Assembly (NCBI GenBank): GCA_017302655.1
Contig: JAFLDE010000018.1
Span: 1 to 63,170 of the forward strand
Length of the DNA: 63,170 bases
Reading direction: 5' to 3'
Origin: Burkholderiales bacterium
Lineage (GTDB): Bacteria > Pseudomonadota > Gammaproteobacteria > Burkholderiales > Burkholderiaceae_C
Part shown: positions 17,901 to 25,385 of the stretch, piece by piece
Position numbering within the stretch: position 1 is the stretch's first letter
Layout of the letters: every line of letters begins with the position of its first letter
Made by a program: the position numbers and the translations under genes
Notes under the pieces: generated by a model
Told to the model about the DNA's origin: nothing
The model's database searches: none
The model's input: only the letters and a program-made list of their open reading frames with translations

Positions 17901-18906
17901 GGGCCTTGCGCCCAGCATGCCGCACCGCCCACCCGGCACGCCGCTCGAAGCCGAGCTGCTTCAGCTGATGGGCAGCGTGCTCCAGCGCGAAGACCTGGGC
18001 GTGGACGACGACTTCTTCCAGTCCGGTGGCGACAGCCTGGCAGCGCTGGACTGGCTGGCCGCCATCGAGCAGCGCACCGGCCTGCACGCCGACCTCGCCC
18101 TGCTGGCGCAATCGCCCACCGTGGCCAGGTTGGCGCAGCAGCTCAGCTTGGCCGAAACGGCCGCGAAGGGTGGATGGCTCGAGGCGCCCATGGCGCTGGC
18201 GCTGAGCCAGCACGAAGCCGCGCCCACCTTGTTTCTAGCCGCCAGCGGCCATGGGGATCGGTTGCGCTTTCAGCAACTGGCGCAGGCGCTGGCGCCCCAG
18301 GTCAACGTGCAGATGCTGCAGCCGCCGCCGGGCGTGCCGATGGGAACGCTCAGCGAACTGGCCGCCGCCTACGGCCAGCACATCCAGGCCCATCACGACA
18401 AACATCAGGCCGCGCAGGGCGCGGCGCCGGTTTGGCTGGCCGGCTTTTCGGTGGGTGGCGTGGCCGCGCTGGAAACAGCGCGCTGGCTGCAGGCGAACGG
18501 CACGTCGGTGCAGCGTCTGGTGCTCATCGACTCGGTGTTCCCCCGCTGGCTGCTGCGCCAGCCTTGGCTCTGGCGCTTCCTGGGCTGGCTCACGCGCAGC
18601 CTCTACGTTCAGGAGCTGAGCATGAACGGCCGGCGCTTGGGCGCCATGTTCAAGGACACCGGCCTGGTCGGCCAGGTGCTGGCGCTGCATCGCTACCGCG
18701 TGCGGCCGTATGCCGGCGCGGTCTGGCTGCTGCGCACCAGCGGGCTGGCGCGTTGGCAGGGCCTGCTCTTCGGCCCCTGGCGTGCGCCATTGCAGCTTCA
18801 TGAGGAAGAGGTACAAGGCCTGCACGGCTCGGTGTTCGAGCCCGGCCGCGTGGCCGGGCTCGCACAATGCCTGCGCCGTGTCCTGGCCCTTCCTCCTGCG
18901 CCTTGA
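14965..18906 (+). CDS. Single-module non-ribosomal peptide synthetase (C-A-T-TE)
   Basis: A 1313-residue one-module NRPS. The condensation domain (about 1-450) has an intact AHHSVMDGW motif (H145, H146, D150). The adenylation domain (about 470-960) has LFTSGSTGTPKA, NVYGPTE, YRTGDRGW, LGRADRQLKIRG and PRTATGKLD. The thiolation domain carries the pantetheine Ser in GGDSLAAL (about residue 1023). The thioesterase has GFSVGG (Ser about 1162), an Asp in VLIDSVF and a likely catalytic His in GLHGSV. Aligning by eye to the GrsA pocket suggests DPILACVIFK, which I cannot assign to a substrate. With an N-terminal C domain it should join an outside acyl or peptidyl donor to one amino acid and release it through the TE. 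It is coupled to the patatin gene upstream (ATGA). No phosphopantetheinyl transferase is in the window. Confidence 0.95.
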   Translation: MSTLLPLALAQHEVLQDQRAWPGSRHLRIGGYSKVHGPLKGEWLHEALHRMCVEQPSLRLCPDLAGQRLLSPDEARPTLMEQQFGPDSDPDARYREVWQGWLTEALEPLGTNDANDTNSAKGPPPWRAGWVRCGDTDSALLLMAHHSVMDGWGSAQFLSRWVWHYNQLAAGTSSEVVEDRSYLQHLQEDETYRQGEGMQRDAAFWASELPRLPPPLFSNRRAAPARQLPPALLQRLPLSREDYARWLLLAQQAHGTEFASFAAVLAWHFGCLAGHEEVLLGVPVLNRRSHAHRATLGMYVGVMPLRVQVVGAATPRELAARVSQALRQAMRHARYPASLLARQLGLARLGRDSAFDLLLSFERQDYRHRMGAGSQWAEVERTHQLFNGAARFPLSITVCDFGADHELELVFEASSSCFDGRGLALLARRVVALAKTFAEQPDAPLEALPLLPPAEREAVLEGLHRDLAHLERAPSFVERFAAQAALHPLSTALVWDGGSLRYGELAARVRRLAARLLAAGVRPAEPVPLLLPRGPDLVCAQLAVARAGASFVPLDPEAPDERLCTLLSLLTACGARRLLGEAAQSERLTRLHPDWMAADAEADAVAVSDAELPPWPDETAPAYALFTSGSTGTPKAVRVPHGALARRFAWLARVWDLGPADRSLQGTQAGFDPSLIELLLPLTLGASVALPPPGRLAPQRWAAFATRHGCSFSALVPTTLARLLDGIEALEPAERERLRLRVACCGGEVLPPPLAQRWLRSTRAALWNVYGPTEACIFATAWNCRDGDEALALPVGSPVDDTRLYVLDAQGQPLPFGTPGEIWLGGPTLALDYLGDPEATQERFRPDPFLPGDPQARIYRTGDRGWLDGDGRLQFLGRADRQLKIRGQRIEPGEVEAALLGLPLHPPVHEVHVQGHAPQPGEPAQLHAYLAPASVDLDALRQAARQRLPEALLPTGWTLLDALPRTATGKLDQQRLPAPGLAPSMPHRPPGTPLEAELLQLMGSVLQREDLGVDDDFFQSGGDSLAALDWLAAIEQRTGLHADLALLAQSPTVARLAQQLSLAETAAKGGWLEAPMALALSQHEAAPTLFLAASGHGDRLRFQQLAQALAPQVNVQMLQPPPGVPMGTLSELAAAYGQHIQAHHDKHQAAQGAAPVWLAGFSVGGVAALETARWLQANGTSVQRLVLIDSVFPRWLLRQPWLWRFLGWLTRSLYVQELSMNGRRLGAMFKDTGLVGQVLALHRYRVRPYAGAVWLLRTSGLARWQGLLFGPWRAPLQLHEEEVQGLHGSVFEPGRVAGLAQCLRRVLALPPAP

Positions 18907-19583
18907 GCTCCGATCCCGACGCCCACCGCCGCCCCCGCCACCGCCACCGACTGGCCGGCCTGTTGGCCGCGCTGCTGCTGCTGCTCTCGCTGGCGCTGGC
19001 CTGGCGCTTCAGCCCGGCGGCCGCCTGGCTGCACCCCGACACCCTGCTGGAAGGCGCCCGCCACATCGGCTGGGCCACGCAATTGGCAGTCTTCGTGCTG
19101 GCCGGCTGCGCGGCGGTGCCGCTCTCGCTCCTGGTGCTGCTGACGGTGCTGGTGCAAGGCCCCTGGCAGGGCGCGCTGAGCTGCCTGCTGGGCGGCAGCT
19201 TGATCGGGGCGCTGAGCTTTGGCGCCGGGGCCCTGCTCGGCCGCCAGGCGGTGGCGCAATGGGCCGGGCCACGCCTGCAGGCGCTCAATGCGCTGGTGGC
19301 ACGGCGCGGCCTGCTCGCGGTCTTCGTGGTGCGCCTGGTGCCGGCGGCGCCCTTTGCGGTGGTCAACCTGATGCTGGGCGCGACGCCGATCCGCTGGTTC
19401 GCCTTCCTTGCCGGCAACCTGATCGGCATGCTGCCCATGGTGGGCGTGACCGCCTGGGCAGCGCCGGAGATCCTCGCCCAGCTGCGTGAACCCAGCGAAT
19501 GGGGTGTGGCAGCGCTGCTCGGCGTGCTGCTGCTGGTGGCCGCAGCCACCTGGGCACTCAAGCGCTGGGCGCGCACGCTGTGA
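18903..19583 (+). CDS. TVP38/TMEM64 (DedA-like) membrane protein
   Basis: An inner-membrane protein of about 226 residues with a VTT/SNARE-associated domain: hydrophobic helices near residues 20-40, 70-100, 110-135 and 200-222, with the central FVVRLVPAAPFAVVNLMLGAT and GNLIGMLPM segments typical of the TVP38 branch. Relatives of the DedA superfamily are linked to lipid scrambling and membrane homeostasis; the substrate here is unknown. The start is ambiguous. TTG 18903 overlaps the NRPS stop (TTGA), which fits the coupling seen upstream; ATG 18867 would give 12 more residues inside the NRPS C-terminus. Context suggests a role in handling the patatin/NRPS product. Confidence 0.88.
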   Translation: MSSDPDAHRRPRHRHRLAGLLAALLLLLSLALAWRFSPAAAWLHPDTLLEGARHIGWATQLAVFVLAGCAAVPLSLLVLLTVLVQGPWQGALSCLLGGSLIGALSFGAGALLGRQAVAQWAGPRLQALNALVARRGLLAVFVVRLVPAAPFAVVNLMLGATPIRWFAFLAGNLIGMLPMVGVTAWAAPEILAQLREPSEWGVAALLGVLLLVAAATWALKRWARTL

Positions 19584-19605
19584 GCCCCCCGCGGGAGCGC
19601 CACCC

Positions 19606-20232
19606 ATGAGACTCTGCCTGGTACGCCATGGCGAGACGGCCTGGAACGCCGAGCAGCGCATGCAGGGCTGGACCGACATTCCGCTCAACGAACAGGGCGA
19701 ACGGCAGGCGCGTGCGCTGGCCGCCGCGCTGCGTGGCCAGGCCTTCGACGCCATCGTGGCCAGCCCCTTGCAGCGTGCCCTGCACACCGCGCAGGCAGTG
19801 GCCGCCGGTCGCACGGCGAGCGCAGTGGAACAAGACGCCCGGCTGCGCGAGCGCCACCACGGCGATCTGCAGGGCTTGACGCGCGACGAGATCGCCGCCG
19901 CGGCTCCGGCCATCCACGAGGCCCTGCAGGCGCGGCGACCCGGTTATCAGCCCCCCGGTGGCGAGTCCGTGGAAGCCTTCGCCGCCCGGGTGCACGCGGC
20001 GATGCAGGCCCTGCGCCATCGCTTCCACGGCGGCACGGTGCTCGCGGTGGCACATGGCGGTGTGCTCGACATCGCCTACCGCCTGGCCACCGACGCCGAT
20101 CTGCATTCGCCGCGCCAGCACGCGTTGCCCAACGCCGCGATCAACTGGCTGCGCGCCACGCCAGCTGGCTGGGCCGTGGAAGCCTGGGGCCTGGACGATC
20201 ACCTGAGCCACGCGCTGGACGACAGCGGCTGA
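19606..20232 (+). CDS. Histidine phosphatase family protein
   Basis: A 208-residue branch-1 histidine phosphatase (phosphoglycerate-mutase-like). The phospho-His motif LVRHGETAWNAEQRMQGW is at the N-terminus, with the second Arg in SPLQRALHTA, the acid Glu in LRERHHGDLQG, and the second His in VLAVAHGGVLD. Such proteins dephosphorylate small metabolites (GpmB/CobC-like); the substrate cannot be told from sequence. ATG 19606 follows GCGGGAG. It starts 22 bases after the TVP38 gene on the same strand and probably shares its transcript. Confidence 0.9.
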   Translation: MRLCLVRHGETAWNAEQRMQGWTDIPLNEQGERQARALAAALRGQAFDAIVASPLQRALHTAQAVAAGRTASAVEQDARLRERHHGDLQGLTRDEIAAAAPAIHEALQARRPGYQPPGGESVEAFAARVHAAMQALRHRFHGGTVLAVAHGGVLDIAYRLATDADLHSPRQHALPNAAINWLRATPAGWAVEAWGLDDHLSHALDDSG

Positions 20233-20291
20233 CGACCCGCACGGGCCGCCGCATGGCGCAAACTGGCGGTCCCTCGTCTTTCGCCGCCACC

Positions 20292-21272
20292 ATGCCCGCC
20301 ATCGTCCTGCACGCCCCCGGAGGCCCCGAACAACTGCGCCTGGAGCCACGGGAGGTCGGCGAGCCCGGCCCCGGTGAGGTGCGCATCCGGCATCACGCGG
20401 TGGGCGTGAACTTCATCGATGTGTACCACCGCACCGGCCTGTACCCGTTGGCGCTGCCGCACGCCCTGGGCATGGAGGCGGCGGGCGTGGTCGAGGCTGT
20501 GGGCGCAGGGGTGGCCCATCTGCAGCCCGGTGACCGCGTCGCCTACGCCAGCAATCCCCCCGGCGCCTACTGCGACCGGCGCCTGATGCCGGCGCAGAAC
20601 GTCTGCCGCCTGCCGGATGCGGTGCCCTTCGAGGCTGCCGCTGCCAGCATGCTCAAGGGCCTGACCGTGCAATACCTGCTGAAGAAGACGCTGCCGGTGC
20701 AGGGCTTGCAGGCGGGGGACTTCGTGCTCTGGCACGCCGCCGCCGGCGGGGTGGGTCTGCTGGCCTGCCAGTGGGCGCGGCATCTGGGCTATCAGCTCAT
20801 CGGCACCGCGGGCAGTGACGAGAAATGCCAGTTGGCGCTCGACCACGGCGCGGCCCATGCCATCAACTACCGGCGCGAGAACTTCGTCGAACGCGTGAAG
20901 GCCATCACCGGCGGGCGCGGCGTCAAGGTGGTCTACGACTCGGTCGGCAAGGACACCTTTGAAGGCTCGCTGGATTGCCTCTCGCCTTTCGGGCTGTTGG
21001 CCAGCTTCGGCAACGCCAGCGGGCCGGTGCCACCCTTCAGCCCTGGGCTTCTCGGGCCCAAGGGCTCGCTCTACCTCACGCGCGCCACGCTGTTCACGCA
21101 CCTGGCCAGCCGCGATGCCACGCAGACTATGGCCGACGACCTGTTCGCCGTGCTGGACAGCGGCGCGGTGAAGCCGCACATCGAGCGGCGCTACCCGTTG
21201 GCGGAGGTGGCGCAGGCGCACCGCGATCTGGAGTCGCGCACCACCACCGGTTCGCTGGTGCTGCTGCCATGA
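20292..21272 (+). CDS. Quinone oxidoreductase (MDR, zinc-free NADPH type)
   Basis: A 326-residue medium-chain reductase of the quinone oxidoreductase (QOR) branch. The N-terminal GroES-like domain has GVNFIDVYHRTGLYPLALP and GMEAAGVVEAVG. The Rossmann domain starts at HAAAGGVGLLACQWARHLG. The zinc-ligand cysteines of alcohol dehydrogenases are absent. It reduces quinones or related enones with NADPH. ATG 20292 gives the canonical MPAIVLHAPGGPEQL start; an upstream frame ATG at 20253 adds 13 atypical residues. The stop overlaps the next gene (ATGA). Confidence 0.93.
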   Translation: MPAIVLHAPGGPEQLRLEPREVGEPGPGEVRIRHHAVGVNFIDVYHRTGLYPLALPHALGMEAAGVVEAVGAGVAHLQPGDRVAYASNPPGAYCDRRLMPAQNVCRLPDAVPFEAAAASMLKGLTVQYLLKKTLPVQGLQAGDFVLWHAAAGGVGLLACQWARHLGYQLIGTAGSDEKCQLALDHGAAHAINYRRENFVERVKAITGGRGVKVVYDSVGKDTFEGSLDCLSPFGLLASFGNASGPVPPFSPGLLGPKGSLYLTRATLFTHLASRDATQTMADDLFAVLDSGAVKPHIERRYPLAEVAQAHRDLESRTTTGSLVLLP

Positions 21273-22195
21273 AGCGCGCGGTCTGGCTGTTGGCCCTGTG
21301 GATGGGCGCAAGCTCGCTGTCGGCGGCCGAGGACCCGCTGCAGGCGCGGGTGCAGACGCGTGACGCCCACCGGTTTGCCGCCCTGTTCCTGGCCGGCAAG
21401 ACGAGCGCCGCCGAACTGCAGGCCGGTTACCTGGACGGCGCCGGCCGCGGCGTGGCGGTGTTCACCCCGCACCGCATCCAAAACGCCGCCAACCTGGCGC
21501 GCGAGGTGGCCGCCCGACCGGCGGATTACGCGCATGCCATCGCCACCTGCCTGCCGCTGGCCGACAGCCTGAACGGCGAGCTGCGCGCCATCTACCTGGC
21601 CTACCGCGGCCTGCTGCCCGAGCTGCCGATGCCCAGCGTGCATCTCGTGTTCGGTGCCGGCAACAGCGGCGGCACTGCTGCGCCCGACGCGCAGGCGCTC
21701 GGCCTGGAGGTGCTGTGCAAGTCCGGCACCACGCCCGAGCAGTTCCGCGCCACGATGCGCCGTTTCTTCGCGCACGAGACCGCCCACACCTGGCAGCCGC
21801 AACCCGAGGCGGGCGTCAAAGACTGGCTGCTCCTGGCAGCGCTGATGGAGGGCACGCCCGATCTGCTGTCCGAATGGGTGACCGGTCTGGAACCCGACCC
21901 TGCCCGCGAGGCCTGGGCGCGAGGCCGCGAGGCCGACATCTGGCAGCGCTTCCTGGCGGATCGGCAGCGGGTCATCGACGGTGACTCCAAGGCAATGCAG
22001 CGCTGGTTCGGCAACGCCGGGCGTCGTTTTGCGGACCTGCCCGAGGGCTGGCCCAGCGAGCTCGGCTACTGGGTGGGTCGCAACATCGCACGGGCCTACG
22101 TCGCCAAGGCTGCCGACCCGCGCGCCGCGCTGCGCGAGTTGCTCGCCGCACGCGACCCGGCCGCCATCCTGAAGGCCAGCGCCTACGCGCCTTGA
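21269..22195 (+). CDS. Exported putative zinc metalloprotease (HExxH)
   Basis: A 308-residue protein with a signal peptide (MKRAVWLLALWMGASSLSAAED). The motif RRFFAHETAHTWQPQ is an HExxH zinc site, and MEGTPDLLSEWVTG about 30 residues later supplies a candidate third ligand (Glu), as in gluzincins and the predicted-protease DUF2268-like group. It should act in the periplasm. Translationally coupled to the quinone reductase gene (ATGA). The specific family is not certain. Confidence 0.75.
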   Translation: MKRAVWLLALWMGASSLSAAEDPLQARVQTRDAHRFAALFLAGKTSAAELQAGYLDGAGRGVAVFTPHRIQNAANLAREVAARPADYAHAIATCLPLADSLNGELRAIYLAYRGLLPELPMPSVHLVFGAGNSGGTAAPDAQALGLEVLCKSGTTPEQFRATMRRFFAHETAHTWQPQPEAGVKDWLLLAALMEGTPDLLSEWVTGLEPDPAREAWARGREADIWQRFLADRQRVIDGDSKAMQRWFGNAGRRFADLPEGWPSELGYWVGRNIARAYVAKAADPRAALRELLAARDPAAILKASAYAP

Positions 22196-22204
22196 GCACG
22201 TTGC

Positions 22205-22221
22205 GGGCCGCTTGGCGGCCC
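22205..22221. terminator. Hairpin between convergent genes
   Basis: GGGCCGC-TTG-GCGGCCC is a perfect 7-bp stem in the 36-base convergent gap. It could end transcripts from both sides, though there is no clear T-tract. Confidence 0.45.
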
Positions 22222-22231
22222 TGTGACCGAG

Positions 22232-23140
22232 TCAGTTCTGGCTGGCGCGCCGCGGCAAGAGCAGCCCCAGCCCAAGCAACATCAGCGCCGCAACGCCCGG
22301 CTCGGGCACCGGCGCGAAGGGCTGCGTCCAGTCGATGCCGCTCTGGCTGCTCAAGGTGAAGGCCACCGGGCTGCCGGCCAGGGTCAGCGATTGGACGCCG
22401 CCCCAGGTCATGGTGCTGGCGAAGTCGCTGGTGGCCTCGCTCATCCAATTGGGCCCGGCGCCTGCCGTACCTGCCGAGGCACGGGTGAAGACTCCGAGCT
22501 CGAAGGGCGTGCCGAGTTTCACGGTGACCGAGAAGTTCAGGTCCTGGTCAATGTCCTGGTGGAAAGGAAAGCCGCCCTGGCCCTGTCCTTGCACGCGAAA
22601 ACTCTGGCCGGGCACGCTCCCATCGTCCTTCCAGACCTGAACGCCGATGCGGGTGTAGCTGTTGCCACTGGGCACTCCATCGAGCATGCCGTCCAGATGC
22701 AGGCTGAAGCTGAGCACCACGTCCTGGCCGATCAGCGCAGGGTTGACGGGGTTCAAGGTCCAGGTGTCGGTCCAACCGGCCGTGGTTTCGGCCGCAGCGA
22801 AACCGGCACTGGCGTTGGCCCGAAAGTGCGCATAGACACCCACCTGGCCGAACTGCGCGCTGCCATGCGCATCGGTCTGCACGACCGGCGCCGCCTGGTT
22901 CCATCCGCCGGCGGCGACCAGCAACTGGCCAGGCGATGCGGTGGTGAACGCGTCGCAGCTGAACTTGCCCGCCATGTAGTCAAACAGCCCGCCCTCCACC
23001 GGGAAGCCACCGGTGGCCAAGCCGCCGCAGCTGGACAACAAAGCGCCGCTGCTGCCCAGGTCGGCCTGACTTTTCTGGGCGCCGAAGGCCGGCGTGGCCA
23101 GCAGCGCGAAGGAGATGCAGAGGAAGGCGTGACGGGTCAT
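22232..23140 (-). CDS. PEP-CTERM sorting domain protein
   Basis: A 302-residue exported protein with a signal peptide (MTRHAFLCISFALLATPAFG). The mature part is rich in Gly, Ser, Thr and aromatic residues and resembles extracellular beta-sandwich proteins (WTLNPVNPALIGQDVVLSFSL region), with a few cysteines (LLSSCGGL, FSCDAF). The end VPEPGVAALMLLGLGLLL plus PRRASQN is a clear PEP-CTERM signal. The function of the mature domain is not recognised. Confidence 0.88.
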   Translation of the reverse strand: MTRHAFLCISFALLATPAFGAQKSQADLGSSGALLSSCGGLATGGFPVEGGLFDYMAGKFSCDAFTTASPGQLLVAAGGWNQAAPVVQTDAHGSAQFGQVGVYAHFRANASAGFAAAETTAGWTDTWTLNPVNPALIGQDVVLSFSLHLDGMLDGVPSGNSYTRIGVQVWKDDGSVPGQSFRVQGQGQGGFPFHQDIDQDLNFSVTVKLGTPFELGVFTRASAGTAGAGPNWMSEATSDFASTMTWGGVQSLTLAGSPVAFTLSSQSGIDWTQPFAPVPEPGVAALMLLGLGLLLPRRASQN

Positions 23141-23213
23141 GGCTAGGCTCCATGGTTCAGGGATGAAGCCAGCTTAGGCAGGTCTCCTCCTCGCTGTCAC
23201 CCCCCCAGCTTGC

Positions 23214-25370
23214 TCACCAGATGCTGCAGCGCTCCGCGTCCGGCCGGGTCATCGGGCTGCCCGGCTTGCACTGGAAGGCGGTCTCGAACTCCTTCATGTT
23301 GACCACCACACCGTTGATGCGCCAGCGGCCCGGCGAGTGCGGGTCGGTGCGCGCCTTCTGGCGGGCGGCCTCGGGGCGCTGGTCGCTGCAGTCCCACTGC
23401 GCGTAGCCGACGAAAAAGCGCTGCTCGGGCGTGAGCCCGTCGCGCAGCGTGCTCGGTGGTGCCCCAGACGCGTCCGCGCCGGGTGCCGGGCCGCTCCCAA
23501 GCCCGGCGGCGCCCCCTTGGGGGGTGGCGACCGCAGGGAGACTGGCGGCCGTTTGTGCTTTCCAAGCGATCCAGGCCAGGATGGTGCCGCCCAAGTCGGC
23601 CAGGTCCTCGCCCAGCGTGAGCTGGCTGTTGATGCGGATGTCGTCCACCACCGGGTATTGCGCGTACTGCCGGGTCACGCACTGCGCCTGCTGCCGAAAG
23701 CGCGCTTCCTGCCGCTTGGCCCACCAGTTCTTCAGCGCGCCGCGCGCGTCGAATTGACGCCCTTCGTCGTCGAAGGCATGCGTGAGCTCGTGGCCGATGG
23801 TGGCGCCGGTGTTGCCGTAATTGGGCGCGTCGTCCAGCTTGCCGTCGTACAGCGGCGGCTGCAGCACGCCGGCCGGGAAATTGATGTCGTTCATCTGCGG
23901 GTTGTAGTAGGCGTTCACCGTCTGCGGTGTCATGCCCCATTCGCTGCGGTCGAGCGGCTGGCCGATCTTGGCCAGGTCTCGCTCCACTTCGAAGGCCACG
24001 CCGCGCATCACATTGCCGGCGAAGTCCCCACGCTCCACGCGGTAGCCGCTGTAGTCGCGCCAGCGGTCCGGGTAACCGACCTTGTTGACGATGGCATGCA
24101 GCTTGGCGAGCGCCTTCTTCTTCGTGGCCTCGTCCATCCAGGCGCGGGTCTGGATGCGCTCGGCCATCGCTTGCTCGATCTGCCGGCTCATGGTCAGCAC
24201 GCGCGCCTTGAGCTCGGGGCTGAAATTGCGTGCCACGTACTCCTGACCGAGCTGCTCGCCCAGCTGCGCGTCTACCAGCTGCACGCATTGCTTCCAGCGC
24301 GCCTTGGGCTGGGGCTGGCCGGTGAGGGTCTTCTCGAAAAATTCGTGGTGCGACTGGCGCCACTCGTGCGACAGGTAGGGCGCGAGCGCTGCGGCCAGGT
24401 GCCAGCGCAGGAAGGTCTGCAGCTCCGGCAGCGGCGCGCGCACCAGCCAGGCCTGCAAAGCGCGCAGGTAGCCGGGCTCGTTGACGTTCAGGCGCGCCGG
24501 CGCCGGCCCGCCGAGCTGGCGGCGATAGGCCGTCCAGTCGAAGGCCGGCATGAGCCGCTGCAGCGCCGCAGCGTCCATCGGGTGCCGGGTCAGGTAGGGG
24601 TTGCGCAGTTGGACGCGCGTCAGGCGGCTGCGCGCCAATTGCGTTTCCACCCGAAGCACGGTGGCCGCGTTGGCGGCCGGGTCAGCGTCGCCCAGGCGCG
24701 CAAAGGTCTGAACCAGGTGCGCACGGTAGGCCTCGCGGATGGCACGGCTCTTGGCGTCCTGGTCGAGGTAGTCGTTGCGGTCGGGAAGGCTCAGGCCCCC
24801 GGGCAGCACGAAGCCGATGACGCGCTCGGGGTCGTCCAGGTCCTGCCCCGAGCCGTAGCCGAACAGCAGGCCGTGGCGACCGGTGGCGCGGTGCAGATCG
24901 GCCAGCAGGGCGGGCAGTTCGCGGCGCGACTCCATGGCCCCAATGCGCGCCAGCAGCGGCTGCAGGGGTTTGAGAGCGGCTTTCTCCAGGGCAGACTCGT
25001 CCATGCAAGCGGCGAAGTAGTCGCCCAATAGGTGGCCCGGCCTCTCGGATAGCCCCTGCAGCACGCCCCAGAGGTGGCGCTGGTTGTCATTGGCCAGCTT
25101 GGCGTAGACGCTCCAACGCGACTGGTCGGCGGGGATCGAGTTGGACTGGATCCAGCCCCCGCAGCTGTATTGGTAGAAGTCCTCACAAGGATCCACCGAA
25201 CGGTCCATGGCCGCCGGATCCAGGCTCGGGGTGTAGGGCAGCTGTTGCAATGGCGCTTCCGGGACGGACGCACCCGGTGCAGCCGGCGCGGTGACCGGCG
25301 TGGCCAGGGTCGTCAAGGAGGCGAACAGGGCCGCCATCAAGCGGCGGAGGTGGGAAGGGGGCAGCGGCAT
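23214..25370 (-). CDS. M13 family metallopeptidase (neprilysin/PepO-like) with in-frame insertion
   Basis: A 718-residue exported zinc peptidase with signal peptide (LMAALFASLTTLATPVTAPAA). The N-terminal part shows SVDPCEDFYQYSCGGWI. The active site is IGHELTHAFDDEG with the downstream GEDLADLGG ligand, and the family end is EFETAFQCKPGSPM to CSIW. It should cleave small peptides in the periplasm. Residues about 603-637 are a Gly/Ala/Pro-rich insertion (PQGGAAGLGSGPAPGADASG) between ILAWIAWKAQ and DGLTPEQRFF, where relatives have only a short linker; its DNA is a palindromic element. It starts 15 bases after the SRAP gene with no clear SD. Confidence 0.93.
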   Translation of the reverse strand: MPLPPSHLRRLMAALFASLTTLATPVTAPAAPGASVPEAPLQQLPYTPSLDPAAMDRSVDPCEDFYQYSCGGWIQSNSIPADQSRWSVYAKLANDNQRHLWGVLQGLSERPGHLLGDYFAACMDESALEKAALKPLQPLLARIGAMESRRELPALLADLHRATGRHGLLFGYGSGQDLDDPERVIGFVLPGGLSLPDRNDYLDQDAKSRAIREAYRAHLVQTFARLGDADPAANAATVLRVETQLARSRLTRVQLRNPYLTRHPMDAAALQRLMPAFDWTAYRRQLGGPAPARLNVNEPGYLRALQAWLVRAPLPELQTFLRWHLAAALAPYLSHEWRQSHHEFFEKTLTGQPQPKARWKQCVQLVDAQLGEQLGQEYVARNFSPELKARVLTMSRQIEQAMAERIQTRAWMDEATKKKALAKLHAIVNKVGYPDRWRDYSGYRVERGDFAGNVMRGVAFEVERDLAKIGQPLDRSEWGMTPQTVNAYYNPQMNDINFPAGVLQPPLYDGKLDDAPNYGNTGATIGHELTHAFDDEGRQFDARGALKNWWAKRQEARFRQQAQCVTRQYAQYPVVDDIRINSQLTLGEDLADLGGTILAWIAWKAQTAASLPAVATPQGGAAGLGSGPAPGADASGAPPSTLRDGLTPEQRFFVGYAQWDCSDQRPEAARQKARTDPHSPGRWRINGVVVNMKEFETAFQCKPGSPMTRPDAERCSIW
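23458..23565. repeat. REP-like palindromic element inside the M13 peptidase gene
   Basis: Inside the coding sequence lie GCCGGGC (23485-23491) and GCCCGGC (23501-23507), a perfect 7-bp stem, followed by C5-TT-G6 (23512-23524). Outer limits are approximate and set by where M13 homology breaks. It encodes about 35 low-complexity residues without a stop. I infer a dispersed intergenic-type palindrome that inserted in frame. Confidence 0.55.
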
Positions 25371-25385
25371 GGAGGTTTTCGAGGG

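Noticed and set aside
14878-18213. 1111-codon open frame on the minus strand opposite the NRPS
   Set aside because: Composition (Ala, Gln, Arg, Gly, His) is that of antisense GC-rich DNA, and the plus-strand NRPS motifs are complete.
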